Origin: Apiospora phragmitis
Taxonomy: Eukaryota; Ascomycota; Sordariomycetes; Amphisphaeriales; Apiosporaceae
Assembly (NCBI GenBank): GCA_038363925.1
Contig: JAQQWL010000005.1
Location: 2,046,001-2,110,000, forward strand
Length of the DNA stretch: 64,000 bases
Reading direction: 5' to 3'
Numbering within the stretch: the first letter of the stretch is position 1; each line of letters starts with the position of its first letter. The translations under genes were made by a program, and so were the position numbers. Under the pieces are notes generated by a model. It ran no database searches. It had not been told where the DNA came from and saw nothing but the letters and a program-made list of their open reading frames with translations. Positions 37,062 through 47,503 of this stretch are shown piece by piece.

Positions 37062-38780
37062 ATGATGCAGTCACGGTTGGCAATGCGGCGGCTCATCCTT
37101 GCGAGACCATTGCAAACAAAGGGACCCTCGGTAGCACGACTCTTTGTACGCCAAAGTCACTTGACCTCGATCTCGCGACCACAACTCCCCTTTCTATCCA
37201 ACCCCCTGTCCCGAAAAAAACAATGGCGCTACCTCACGACCGAGCGGAAACGGTGGCTGGTCTACGAGGTCTTCTTGGGAGCTAAATATATCGTATACAC
37301 ATGGGCCATCGTGGCCTGTCTCCTGGTTGGCTACTGGAGTATCCAGCAAGAGTGGTTGGAGCGAAGATACCCGAGTCCTCACGAATGGAGGTTTATCACG
37401 AGGCTGCGATTCAGACTTCTGAAATGGGGCCCCGACCGGACAGATACTCCGCAGCCCAACTGGGTGCAAATCGGCAGCTTCGCCAAGAATGTTCTGGAGC
37501 GGCTGGAAGACCCGGCAACAGATGGTGCCGAGTTGAAGGAGTTGCTGGACGGCGGTATTTGGATCGACGGAGTCGGAAATGCAGGAAAGGATGTTACTGC
37601 GAAGAGTGAGCCGTGGAGAAGAGGCTACTACGAGGTCCTAATGCTATGCGCAAAGGCTGCAGAGAAGCTTGACAACCACCTGGTGGACACGACAAGACAT
37701 ATCGTCTTCCCGGCGGAACAGGTGTTCGGGCCGTCCAACCCAAATCCTAAGCCTATACCACCCGGCTCCCCAAGTGCACCGCATGAGAAGGATTGCGAGG
37801 TAGCATATGAGGCACCAGAGACGTTTTATATGAAGATTCTTACCACCAAGGGCTTCACTAACAAGCAGAAGTTGGACGCCGCCCTGGACTATGGCGCTTG
37901 GTTGGACTTTAAGGGCCTCCCGGATGCATCGGCCAAGATGTACGAGTGGGCTTTGCAGCTGGCCTCGGAAAATACCTTGCCATCAGCGCTGCCTTACAAT
38001 CCCCAGACGTTCGTACTGCAAGACACTCGTCAACCCTCCGCCAATATTCTCACCACACTTACGGCTATTGCCGCCCACAAGGCGCGCAATGACGACGTCT
38101 CTTCCGCCCTCCCGATCCTTATCTCGATTCTCCGAGCTCGTCGCTCTCTCCCGGCCGCTGGTGCGTCTTCTGCCGTGACGCTCGAAGGTGACGGACAGAC
38201 CGCGTCGCCATGGACGGTCTCCAATGTTCTTGGAACCGCGAAGCGACTGGCCGCTCCTCCAGCCTACCCCCCTCCGCCGCCTGATGGCGAGGCGCCTCCC
38301 CTGCGGGACGCGAAGGAGCTGTGCGAGGAAGCTGGCCTGAACCTCTACATCGGAGAGATCATCTATACGAGTAAGAATGGGTCTTCCGAACGCCAAGACG
38401 GGCTGGCATGGACCCGCGAAGCGGTTGACCTGGCTGAGGAGCAGCTGCACAAGCTGGGCGCGGAGTCGCGGGATGAGGCAGCCAAGAAAACCTGCAAGGA
38501 GTGCTTGCATACGGGTCTCGAGAACTGGGCCACCATGGTGGGTCGTCTCGCGAAGGAAGAGAGGGAGAAGCAGCAGCATGCTGGTGCTGGCGCGACCGCC
38601 ACTAAGTCTGGCGGCGGCTGGTTTGGTGGTCTCTGGGGTGAAGGTCAGGCTCGCCCTGGTGAGGTTGGCCGATGGACTGCGGAGGAGAAGGTCGTCAAGG
38701 AACGGACCAGAAGGGCTCAGGAGATATTGGATGTACTTGAAGCCCCCAAGCTTGGCCTTGGAGCGTTGTTCCGGGCATGA
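37062..38780 (+). CDS. Predicted mitochondrial inner-membrane TPR-type protein, possibly Mgr3-like
   Basis: Intronless 572-codon frame. The first 60 residues are rich in Arg, Ser and Leu with almost no acidic residues (MMQSRLAMRRLILARPLQTK...), a typical mitochondrial presequence. One transmembrane segment follows at about 76-94 (IVYTWAIVACLLVGYW). The remainder is a soluble helical domain. Segments such as KQKLDAALDYGAWLDFKGLPDASAKMYEWAL (about 275-305, split here only as description) have the size pattern of TPR helices. A Gly-rich stretch lies at about 520-535. Yeast Mgr3 has this arrangement and delivers substrates to the i-AAA protease Yme1. I assign the family from topology and memory, not from a search, so Mgr3 identity is tentative while mitochondrial location is more secure. 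Confidence 0.75.
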   Translation: MMQSRLAMRRLILARPLQTKGPSVARLFVRQSHLTSISRPQLPFLSNPLSRKKQWRYLTTERKRWLVYEVFLGAKYIVYTWAIVACLLVGYWSIQQEWLERRYPSPHEWRFITRLRFRLLKWGPDRTDTPQPNWVQIGSFAKNVLERLEDPATDGAELKELLDGGIWIDGVGNAGKDVTAKSEPWRRGYYEVLMLCAKAAEKLDNHLVDTTRHIVFPAEQVFGPSNPNPKPIPPGSPSAPHEKDCEVAYEAPETFYMKILTTKGFTNKQKLDAALDYGAWLDFKGLPDASAKMYEWALQLASENTLPSALPYNPQTFVLQDTRQPSANILTTLTAIAAHKARNDDVSSALPILISILRARRSLPAAGASSAVTLEGDGQTASPWTVSNVLGTAKRLAAPPAYPPPPPDGEAPPLRDAKELCEEAGLNLYIGEIIYTSKNGSSERQDGLAWTREAVDLAEEQLHKLGAESRDEAAKKTCKECLHTGLENWATMVGRLAKEEREKQQHAGAGATATKSGGGWFGGLWGEGQARPGEVGRWTAEEKVVKERTRRAQEILDVLEAPKLGLGALFRA

Positions 38781-38848
38781 TTGCGTGGTGTTATCTTTTG
38801 CAATCCCGCGTATTGGCTACTGCGAATAAAATATACCCTCGCTAAGCG

Positions 38849-38923
<75 letters not shown>

Positions 38924-39382
38924 TAGCAGCTCGACCAACATCAATGGCAATGGCTTATGTGATACATCTACAGACTGTTGCTATTGTATTACGCACGCAA
39001 TTCATCCTCTGAGGACTGCCAGGCTCTCGTTCCTTTCTCTTGGCCCTAATGTGAATTTGTGGGTGTGTGAAGGTTGTTGTCGAGGTTCCAGAAAAGGGGT
39101 CAACCTTATATCGCAGAGATCTCCGAATTGTAGAAAATTTATGCCTACGCAAGGTATTTCTTCAAGGACAAAGATGGCGAACTGATTGATTCCCGCGATC
39201 AGTTCACACCCTCACCAGACCCGTCTATCTACTTTCCCCGATCGAAAACATCTAGGAGACATACAGCACCTACATCCCTATACAATTCTCTATTGGGAAT
39301 ACCCGCCTCCTTTAGTGCGCTCATCCTCTCCTCTGTCAAAGCCTGCGACTCGACCAAGAAAGCCAAGATAAACTCGAACAAA
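38781..39382. other. Intergenic spacer (602 bp) with microsatellite
   Basis: It contains the (AGT)n repeat close behind the stop codon of the mitochondrial protein gene, and then the C/T-rich leader of the following Ser-rich protein gene. Confidence 0.6.
38849..38926. repeat. (AGT)n trinucleotide microsatellite, about 25 units
   Basis: Roughly 25 uninterrupted AGT units, beginning about 70 bases after the stop of the upstream gene, so it may be transcribed in its 3' untranslated region. On the minus strand it reads as a long run of Tyr codons, which is an artefact and not a gene. Confidence 0.95.
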
Positions 39383-40315
39383 ATGCCGCCGGCCATCATA
39401 ATCCAGATGAAGACGCTCAAGCCGAAAGACTCGTCGAAAGACGCAGATAAGGAAACGCCGCCTGGTTCGCCGCAGCCCTCGCCGACTTTGGCAGACGGTG
39501 CGACGCACTCTCGATATACTTTGCCTAAGAGTTCGTCGTCTTGGTTTATGCAGTCCCATCTGCACCAGAATCATCAAAGTCGGCCGTCGCCGATCTCGAA
39601 CTACCACCACCAACAAAATGTGCAACTGTATCAGCATATCGCATCATCAAGGTCATCGTCGAAGCCGTTATCAAATTCATCGTCTAGGAGAAGCAGTGCT
39701 AGCAATAACCCAGGTATCTTTCCTACTGCGGCTGCTGCCCGTTTGGCCGAGAGGATGCTCGCGGACCCAGAAGATTCCAAACCCTACCAACTCCGTCCGG
39801 CCCGGATGCCGAGGACGAGGACGAGAGGAGGTATGGGATGGGGATGGAGGAGAGGAAGTAGAGGGAGAGTTGTATGATGCGCAACAAGAGGAACCACTGC
39901 CGTCGCCAACAAATGCGGACACCACCCGGGCCCCTCGCCCCTTTTGACAATATACTCCACCAACCACGCCTCCTCTTCATCCTTGTCGTCCGTATCCTCG
40001 TTAGAGACGAAGGCGAGAATGTCGCCGCCATTGTATTTTAACGAAGACACGATGAAAAAAATGACTGGGGCGGAAAGATTGGCAGAGTTTCTGGACCAGC
40101 CTATCTTAAGGACCCCTCAGGATTTTATCCGAGCTGTTTCCTGGGAAAAAGATACATGCGGCGGCGGCAACAGCAGGTCATATGCCGTTGTCGATGATGA
40201 TAAAGGTGTGCAAAACTGGCAACAAAAATTGCGTACGGGGTGGGCTGCGGAGAAGGGTGAGGACTACGAGCTGCCGGACTGGAAGTATTATAGCCCAGAG
40301 GGGGGACGGATTTAG
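39383..40315 (+). CDS. Uncharacterised Ser-rich protein with three apparent frame breaks
   Basis: The start ATG 39383 sits in a good context (AACAAAATGCC). The first frame gives a Ser/His/Gln-rich segment to LAERMLADPED near 39775. Homogeneous coding then appears to move between frames: LPTPSGPDAEDEDE to about 39825, EEVWDGDGGEEVEGELYD to about 39925, and finally HASSSSLSSVSS and SPPLYFNEDTMKKMTGAERL to the stop at 40315. Each move equals the loss of one base, and adding three bases gives 312 whole codons. I see no intron that explains it: no usable acceptor lies between 39830 and 39945. It is either a decaying gene or a stretch with consensus errors. The C-terminal 120 residues look the most conserved. 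The family is not recognised and no function is proposed. Confidence 0.5.
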
Positions 40316-40679
40316 CAAGCATGGGACGGTGGCCAAGTGCCCACTCACGCTACATATATATCAGATTTGATGGGAGGAGAGACCAACGTGGAATCTTTTA
40401 CCGCTGGCTTTTCCTGTAGCGGAATCGTTCGAAAAGCTCTGCACGGCGATAGGAATACCGCGAGGCAAAATGAATAATAGTCGGATGGCTTGATCTAGTG
40501 TAATTAGGGAGGAATCAAATGGACATTTAAAGTTGGCCAGTTCACTCATTTCAGCAGAATAACATCTTCAGTTTCTTTCCTTGAATGTGTCTTCTATTAC
40601 AAACACAGTGACTGCCTAGGTTTTAGCTAGTTTGTCGTAATATCATCAGATCATCAAAGTTCGTTCATAAGTCGTTTGA
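40316..40679. other. Convergent 3' spacer (364 bp)
   Basis: It separates the stop codons of the Ser-rich protein gene (plus) and the Arb2-domain gene (minus). It is AT-richer than the flanking genes. No distinct element was seen. Confidence 0.5.
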
Positions 40680-42322
40680 TCAGACATCCTCCTCGTCCTC
40701 CTCGTCTTCCTCCGGCTTTGCAGCCCATTTGTCGCCGTCCTCCTCGTCGTCGCTGATACCCGCGCGCGGATCCGCAGTACCAAATTCGACGGGAGGTTGC
40801 TGGTCCAGGGGCGCATCCTGCCACTTGCTCCAGTCCGGATCGAGGGAGGCCGGCAGCTTCTCGTCGGCGTAGGTACACTCGACGACGGGGTTCATGTAGT
40901 GCGCACTGCCCTTGGGCGTGAGGGCGACGGCCTGGAGCCAGTCGAGCACGGCGGAGCGGGCCTTGATAAGGATGCACTCGACGTAGCACGGCTCACCGCC
41001 GCTGTAGACGGGGCATCCGTGGCGCGTGAAGGTCGTCGTGTGCGGGTTTCCGTCGGGGCCCGAGATCAGCGTGCCTAAGGGGTCGGAAGCGATCACCCAG
41101 GCGCAAGCTTTCTGTTTGTTGGGGACCCTGATTAGCATGTTGGAAGAGCGACAGCAGTGGTGCTTCAGTATCAGGGGAGGCAGGGCAGGAAGAGCCCCAC
41201 AACCGTCGGGCAGAAAAAGGGACAGAGTACGTATATACACTTACCTCTCGTAGGAATGCCTTGAAGGAGTCACACTGCATCTCGTCCACATATTTGAACC
41301 CGCCAAGGATAGCGAAGCACCGAACGCGACCCTGCAGCCGACCCCAGGTCACGCCCCGGTCAAGGTAGTCTTCGACAATGTCGGCGCCATCTCCCAGACC
41401 GATGATCTCGAGCGCGGCATCGGCGCGGGTGCAGGCCGGAACGACCTTCTCGAAAATGTAGCGGACGTGGTCCTTGGCGGTACGGTTCTCGGCCACACGG
41501 TTCTTCTCATCCGTGACCAGCATGCCGCCGTGTACGGCGCTGGGCATGGGGGCAGCCTCGGCGGCCACCTGGGACAGCGCGCGCTCGAGCTCGGGAGACC
41601 AGATGAGCTGGGCGAGGTTGGCAATGATGATGCCGGGGGCCGAGTCGTCTTCGGGACCGGACTTTTGCTGCTGCAAGCCGCGCACGATAGAGAGGAGGGA
41701 GCCTCGGTCGACGCCGCCGGACCCGCCAAGCACGCGGTGCGCCAGGATGCCGAGGTCCTGCGAGGACTCGCCGAAGATGAGCACGACGCGCGATTTGGCC
41801 TTCAGGTCGGCGCTCGCGAAGATGGGCACGTAGGGCTCCGAGGAGGAAGTGATGCCGAGGGGTAGCAGAACCATTTCCAGACCGAGGGCCTTGAGGCGGC
41901 TGTGAACCTCCTTCTCGCAGGCCGCTGGGTCGATTGTATGTCAGTCATGCCAGCTGGAATAAGAGTAAAACCAACGATGGGAATTTCTTTCGCGGCTCAC
42001 TCGAAACAAATGTAACATAGACAGAATGGAAATAAGGGAATAAGTATCGCAACCAGAACTCTCGCCAAAGACTTACCGTTCATTGCGTATCGCTGGCGCT
42101 CATTGTGGCGCGCGTTCTTAGTCAAGAAGAAATTGAAGTAGTTGTCCGGGTTCTCAATGGAGCGGATCTCATCTTTCTCGTTGACGAAGTACCTAGAAGC
42201 TGATGAGTTATGGGCTGGTATGATAACGCTGTGCGTAGTTGACGGGAAACTTACCCGAGTTCCTTCAGATCGGAAGGATACTCAGGGTCCTTGGGCAGGC
42301 CGGACCACAATCGTCGGAACAT
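40680..42322 (-). CDS. Arb2-domain protein
   Basis: Four exons: 42322-42255, 42192-42077, 41924-41245 and 41111-40680; 431 residues with consistent phases and GTAAG donors throughout. The N-terminus (MFRRLWSGLPKDPEYPSDLKE) and the segment KSRVVLIFGESSQDLGILAHRV match the Arb2 fold. Further matches are the GSLLSIVRGLQQQKSG region, PGIIIANLAQLIWSPE, SAVHGG and HVRYIFEKVVP. In fission yeast Arb2 is part of the ARC complex that holds duplex siRNA on Argonaute. The wider fungal family has an alpha/beta-hydrolase-like core of uncertain activity. The C-terminus ends in a strongly acidic tail (DDEEDGD...EEDEEDEEDV), which could bind basic partners. A role in small-RNA or heterochromatin biology is inference from the family name only. 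Confidence 0.85.
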
Positions 42323-42954
42323 GATCCTTGCTGATGGCTAGCTGCTGGGTATGTCAGAATGAATCTGTTTATTCAAGTAAGTTGGCTGGAGGTAGGCAGG
42401 TTGTTCAGGTTCAGGAAGTAACGTCAGGTTCTGCAACTGCTTGAGTGGGAAGAGTGTGTTCGGCGAGGGGAAGGGGTACCATGGGCATACAGTAAGTACC
42501 TAAGCACATGGATTCATTGCCTTTGCAATTTGAAAGGATCAAGAATGTTTGTAGCTTAGTAGGAAGATGGATTCTTTCACATACGTCTTCATGTTTGGAG
42601 GATGCAAACAAAAAAAACCTGAATAGCAGTAACTGCAGCTTGCCGTTTGACTAGAATATTTTCAACGCAAAAGAGGATAGAATGGATGGTTGGTCATGCC
42701 TCTCATCAAGACTTTGGCATACGATATAATTTTTCTCTATGAGGTGAGTTGGAGCTGGAATGCGAGGGCGTGTATACAGATTCTCTGTGCAACATCCACC
42801 ATATCAACAACGTCTTCAGGGCGTGCTTTCCTTCCACCCGCGAGACGCCTAATTCTCGTACACGCAGGTCATCACAATTATATACGCACGACTGTCAGCC
42901 CAGTTACAGAATCCATGTTCTCTAGTATCGTACATCGACGTCTCGTGTTCGTTT
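42323..42954. other. Spacer between two minus-strand genes (632 bp)
   Basis: It should hold the Arb2-domain gene promoter and the 3' end of the uS14m gene. No specific element was recognised. Confidence 0.5.
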
Positions 42955-43452
42955 TTACCAGCTGGCCTTCCTCACACCAGGAATATTGCCCACCAAAGCC
43001 TGCATTCTGAAGTTGTACTGAGGGTTCATTGTTAGCAACTTTTGGATCGCGGATTTGCTCGTTTTCGACACGTACTCGTGACATCTTAAAATCTCTGAAT
43101 ATACCACGCCCCTTTCCGCCCAACAAACATCGGCCGCGGATCTGTGTAGGTCGGGTATAGCAGTGCATCTGGGTGAGCTGAAGCTGGGCCTCTGCCCGCG
43201 TTCGCCGGGGAGCGTAGTGTTTCGGATGATATGGCGGAGCGCTTGTCTGTATGCAGTGCAAAATCCCAATTGTCAGTTTGCGATTGTGCTTTGATTGTCG
43301 GTTGGAGGCAAAAACTCAGCGGAGCAGCTGCGCGGCGCGACGTACCTCTCGGGCTCGAACTGTGCGTAGGTCTTCCGCTTGGTGTGGTCGCGAAGGACGT
43401 GGGTGTTGACGAAGGAGCCAATGTCCAGCTTCTTGGACCTGAACATCGACAT
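42955..43452 (-). CDS. mrp2: Mitochondrial ribosomal protein uS14m (Mrp2), one-base frame break
   Basis: Exons 43452-43346, 43246-43076 and 43017-42955. The protein begins MSMFRSKKLDIGSFVNTHVL and has the linker QALRHIIRNTTLP. After one missing C in the run at 43207-43210 it continues RRTRAEAQLQLTQMHCYTRP, then GRCLLGGKGRGIFRDFKMSR and ends NFRMQALVGNIPGVRKASW. The final segments match S14 of the small mitochondrial subunit, which contacts the head of the 15S/16S-like rRNA. Introns have GTAC donors and CAG acceptors and join in phase. With one base restored the gene has exactly 114 codons, the usual size of fungal Mrp2. The protein is needed for mitochondrial translation, so the break is most likely an error in the sequence. 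Confidence 0.92.
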
Positions 43453-44100
43453 ATTGGCGGTTGTGGTAGTCGTCCCCGAATTGGTTGCTCTGGCGATTCC
43501 AATCTGAGGCTCTCTGTCGCTGTCCCGAAATTTTGGGTATGCCGTCTGTAGGGAAGCGAGCTTGGTCTGGAGTAAATGCCAGCCACCTTATTGCGGGCCG
43601 TTGTAGATATGCCAGCTGAGAGCTGATAAGCTGATAGTGGACCTAACTAACATAACCTTAAAAGCTTCGAGAGCGGCACCATGTCAATCGCCGAGAGCTC
43701 AGTGACCCACTGTAGCGGGCAGGCTCTCGAAAGGGCAATGGGGGAAGTGGTCATCTATGACGTTCGTTCTCACACTGGCTTGCATCGCCCAGATCGCCCA
43801 AAGACTTTTCCATTTTGATGTCATATCAGGCACCATTGTGGGTTTACGGGTGTACCTTTGGGGTGCAAAGGAAAGTTTCTATTCTGGACAATGGCAGGAA
43901 TGACGTAGCTGTTTGCTCCTGGGCAAACCTGCCCCTCCATAGCACTCATCTACCATAAAACCCAGTAGAACGCACGCAGATAGAACACAGATACATCTTC
44001 ACTTCTACACTATTCCTCAAGTGACTACCTACCTACTTCATCCTCCACACCAATCATACCAAACACACACATCTCAACCAAGACAACAAACACCATCATA
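43453..44100. other. Divergent promoter region (648 bp)
   Basis: Shared upstream region of uS14m (minus) and the small charged protein gene (plus). The last 80 bases before ATG 44101 are rich in A and C with CAAA/CAACA repeats, a typical unstructured leader for a well-translated fungal gene. Confidence 0.6.
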
Positions 44101-44466
44101 ATGCCTGACAACACTGAGCACGAGCGCTTCGAGGAGGGCAAGGAGAACTCCCACTTGGCCAATGATTCCAGTAAGTCTGACTTGTTCCACGTCCTTGGCA
44201 TGACCAAGCCTTCCACGCATACTAAAGATATATCTACAGAGGACCAGCGCTCTATTGCCAACCGCCTCGGCGCTGAAGAGCACAAGGATGAGGGACATGA
44301 GGATTCTCTCGAGACCCGCCAGACCAAGAAGGATCCCACACTGCCCGCCAAGGCCCACGGCAACAAGCCTTCAAGAGGCGCTGAGATCGATGCTGAGATC
44401 CAGGCCGACGAGGAGGAGATGCTCGCCAAGAAGAAGGGCAACAACATGCCTGGAAAGAAGAACTAA
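44101..44466 (+). CDS. Small highly charged protein (98 aa spliced)
   Basis: Exon 1 is 44101-44170 and exon 2 is 44240-44466, with an intron at 44171-44239 (GTAAGT donor, ACTAA branch, ACAG acceptor). The spliced product begins MPDNTEHERFEEGKENSHLA and ends in a Lys/Gly-rich NNMPGKKN. It is hydrophilic, rich in Glu, Lys and Asp, lacks Cys, and should be largely disordered. It resembles a small conserved fungal protein that I remember only as hypothetical. The intron length is 69 bases with no stop in frame, so the unspliced message would also be translated, adding 23 residues. The function is unknown. Confidence 0.85.
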   Translation: MPDNTEHERFEEGKENSHLANDSSKSDLFHVLGMTKPSTHTKDISTEDQRSIANRLGAEEHKDEGHEDSLETRQTKKDPTLPAKAHGNKPSRGAEIDAEIQADEEEMLAKKKGNNMPGKKN

Positions 44467-45274
44467 AGGTGCAACACGAAAATAGCGTATGGGCTTGATT
44501 TTATTTGGCAAGGAGGGTATGGGTTCACATGGCATACAACGGCGTATAAGGCTTTTCACTATCAGGCCTAGGCTTCATAGATGGAGTTCTGCGACATCAC
44601 GCACATGACGATAATGAACGATACCGTTCACAATAATTTGATCATGATCGTAGCAGAAAAGGCTGGATCTAATCAACGCTTAGGCTGACCGTAGTTCAAC
44701 TATACACTAGAATAAACATCTGGCAAAGCCTTTGACGTGTACTTGGTATGCAATCAATGCAGGAATAGCTGTTGAAACTCTGAAGCGTTTGAAAGGTCTC
44801 CAACGTTGATTCCGATTCAAAAGTATATTGGACGATCCGAGAGGCGGTTATTCAGTATGTCAACGGTGGCAGGACCCTGAACTGCAGTCCATTGGTTTAT
44901 CTAAACCAGCCTAGCCTGCTACGGGATCACACCTCTGGTGAACTTGCATGTACAGCTTGAAAAATAAATGTTCCGAAATCCTCTTTTCGGGTTCTGATCT
45001 TGCAGCACACCATGTTCCCTACCGCAGCACTAGACAGCTTCGTAGCCCCGCATAGTGACATGTAAACCAACACGGGCTAAGCACCTCGCCCATTACATTG
45101 CTGGACATAAGCTATGCGGCTATCACTTAAATTGTTAACAGCTATCTCATTACCAATCCATCGGGTCTTCAGTCGTCGAACACCAAGATCATGTAAAACC
45201 TCATATTCGGGCTTGCTTTACTACATGTGGTATTATAAACGTACCGGGGCATTACAACCTAAATCCCCATATTC
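44467..45274. other. Convergent 3' spacer (808 bp)
   Basis: It lies between the stop codons of the small charged protein gene and the CoA-ligase-like gene. No gene, repeat or RNA was recognised. Confidence 0.5.
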
Positions 45275-47503
45275 TTACAGCTTCGACCCTTTAATTCTCC
45301 TCTCTTCGCGCTCCTTATCCCTCAACAGCCGACGCAAAATCTTTCCACTAGGACTCTTCGGCACAACGTCGAGGAATGCAACACCGCCCTTGAGCCACTT
45401 GTAATGCGCCTTGTGGTCCTCGACGTGTTTACAGATCGCCTGCGCAATCTCTTCGTCCGACCGGCCCTCAGCCGCCGCTGCGGGGGTTTTGACCACGAAC
45501 GCCTTGGGGACCTCGCCGGCGCGCTCGTCGGGAACAGGGATCACGGCACAGTCATTCACGAATGGATGCGTAAGCAGATGGGCTTCGAGCTCAGCGGGAG
45601 CGACTTGGTGACCCTGTCATTTGTCAGCCGGGTTATTCTGCTTCCACTTCCCCTAGCCAGTAGGCAACAGGGTATGTGTTTTGTATGTCCGGGGTACGGG
45701 TCTTGCTTACCTTGACCTTGATCAACTCTTTAATCCGGTCCACGATGGCAAAATGCTGATGACCGGCCTTGCTACGTCTCACCACGGCGACGTCACCCGT
45801 GCGGATCCACCGCCCATCTTCGTCCCATACGAAGGCCTCGGCAGTGGCGCGCTCATTATTGAGGTACCCCAGGGAGATACTGGGGCTCTGCAGTAGCAGT
45901 TCGCCGCGCTTCTCCTCTTCTCCGTCCTCCTGGCCCGTCACCTCGATCGGGCGCCCCGTGTCTGTGGCTATGATTTTGGCTACGCAGCCGGAGACCAGGG
46001 ATCCCGCGGCGCCGACCAGGATATCGTTCTCCCCCGAGCTAAGCACAACGGTCGCAGTCTCGGTCATGCCATAGCCTTGCCCGACCTGCCAGCCGGGAAA
46101 GGACCTGACCACCTCCTCATGCGTCTCGGTGCCGAGCGGGGCCGCGCCCGTGTAAACGTAGCGCACCGAGCTCAGGTCGTATTTGCGGCAAAGGGACTGG
46201 TTCTGTAGGAGCTGGATGATGATAGGTGGGACCTGCAGAGCAATAAATAAGGTAAGTTCCGTCCTCGTTCATGTCCTTAACACAGCTTGTGAAACATGCC
46301 AAAGTCTAGGTATGGAAGTTAAGTCAGAGAAGCCTACCAGAGATAGTTGGTTGATCTTGAATCGCTGTATGCACTCTAATAAGCTCTTGAGCTCAAAACG
46401 AGGCAGGATAACGATCTCATCGCCGCGGTAGATGCCCGACAGCGCCACGACGATCAGGCCGTAGATGTGGCTCAGGGGCAAGACCCCCAAGCTGACCTGC
46501 GTCTCGACGCCCTTCTGGCCTCGCCCGACGGACTCAAACCAGCGGAGCTGCATTATGTTCGCTATCACGTTGCGGTGAGAAATCATGACGCCTTTCTGCA
46601 AAAGATCACATAGGTTAGCCAAGAAAATATATGGCGTACGACCCCTCGCCTTCCAAAAACGTATGGGCCTGGAATATTGGAGTCAAAGGATTAGAGAGAA
46701 AACGTACCGGTAACCCTGAAGTCCCGCTCGAATAACTGATGTAGGCCACCTGCCGTGCCCCCTGGCCCGTGGTCCACGCCGGCGACTCGAGCGGGGGCAG
46801 CGAACGTCCCTCGTCGATGAGCTCGTCGAGCGTCTTGTACGACAGTTTGCCGTCTCCGCTTGGACCGGCCGTTTGCATGATGAAGATGCGGTCCGGGGCG
46901 ATGCCCACCGCCTTGGCCGCCTTGAGCGCCGTGTCCAGCAGCGGCACGCACGTGATGACGGCCTTGGCCCCCGAGGACTGGAGCTGGAACTCGAGCTCGG
47001 ACGGGGAGTACGCCGCGTTGGCGGGCGTGGCGATGCCGTTCAGGCGGTGGGTGGCGAAGGTGGACATGATGTAGTCGATCTGTTGGCTAGCGATAAGCAA
47101 AGAAGAAGAAGGAGAAGAAGGCCTCATCTGGCGAGAGGTAGGCAGCAAAAGCTTACCGAGTTGAACGAGTACACGCAAACCACCTTGTCCCAAGGCGTGT
47201 CCTCGTTTACGCGCCAGCCCATGCGCTTGGAGAGAGACCGGGCGAGCAGCTCGTACCGCTCGCGCATCTCGCTCGTCGTGTACGTCTTGCCCGTGACGCC
47301 ACAGACGAAGGGGTTCCGCGAGCGTGCGATGGATTGGCGGCCATATCGCTCTTTACTCCAGAATTCGCCTATCAACGTAGTACTGGGGGGATCTAATAGC
47401 GTGTTAGTTCCTCGCTTTTGGTTTCCCCCCTTTCTTTCAGGGCATCACTGCATTACCTACCGAACGGTAGCTTGGGTATCCAAGAGGGAGGATGGAATAT
47501 CAT
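45275..47503 (-). CDS. 4-coumarate-CoA-ligase-like acyl-CoA synthetase with PTS1
   Basis: Six exons: 47503-47461, 47392-47157, 47079-46708, 46595-46338, 46232-45711 and 45613-45275; 589 residues, all phases consistent. It belongs to the ANL (AMP-binding) superfamily: ATP-dependent adenylation of a carboxylic acid, then thioesterification to CoA. Visible signatures are the P-loop SYSSGTSGLPKGV (about 208-220), motif A5 GYGMTETATVV, A7 RWIRTGDVA, the hinge VDRIKELIKVKG, and A10 PKSPSGKILRR with the catalytic Lys. The last residues are KGSKL; SKL is the peroxisomal targeting signal type 1. The substrate is uncertain: the 4CL-like group in fungi includes enzymes for aromatic, fatty and jasmonate-like acids. 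An intact enzyme, with no frame break. Confidence 0.93.

Noticed and set aside
38717..38950. Minus-strand frame with a long run of Tyr
   Set aside because: Translation of the AGT microsatellite.
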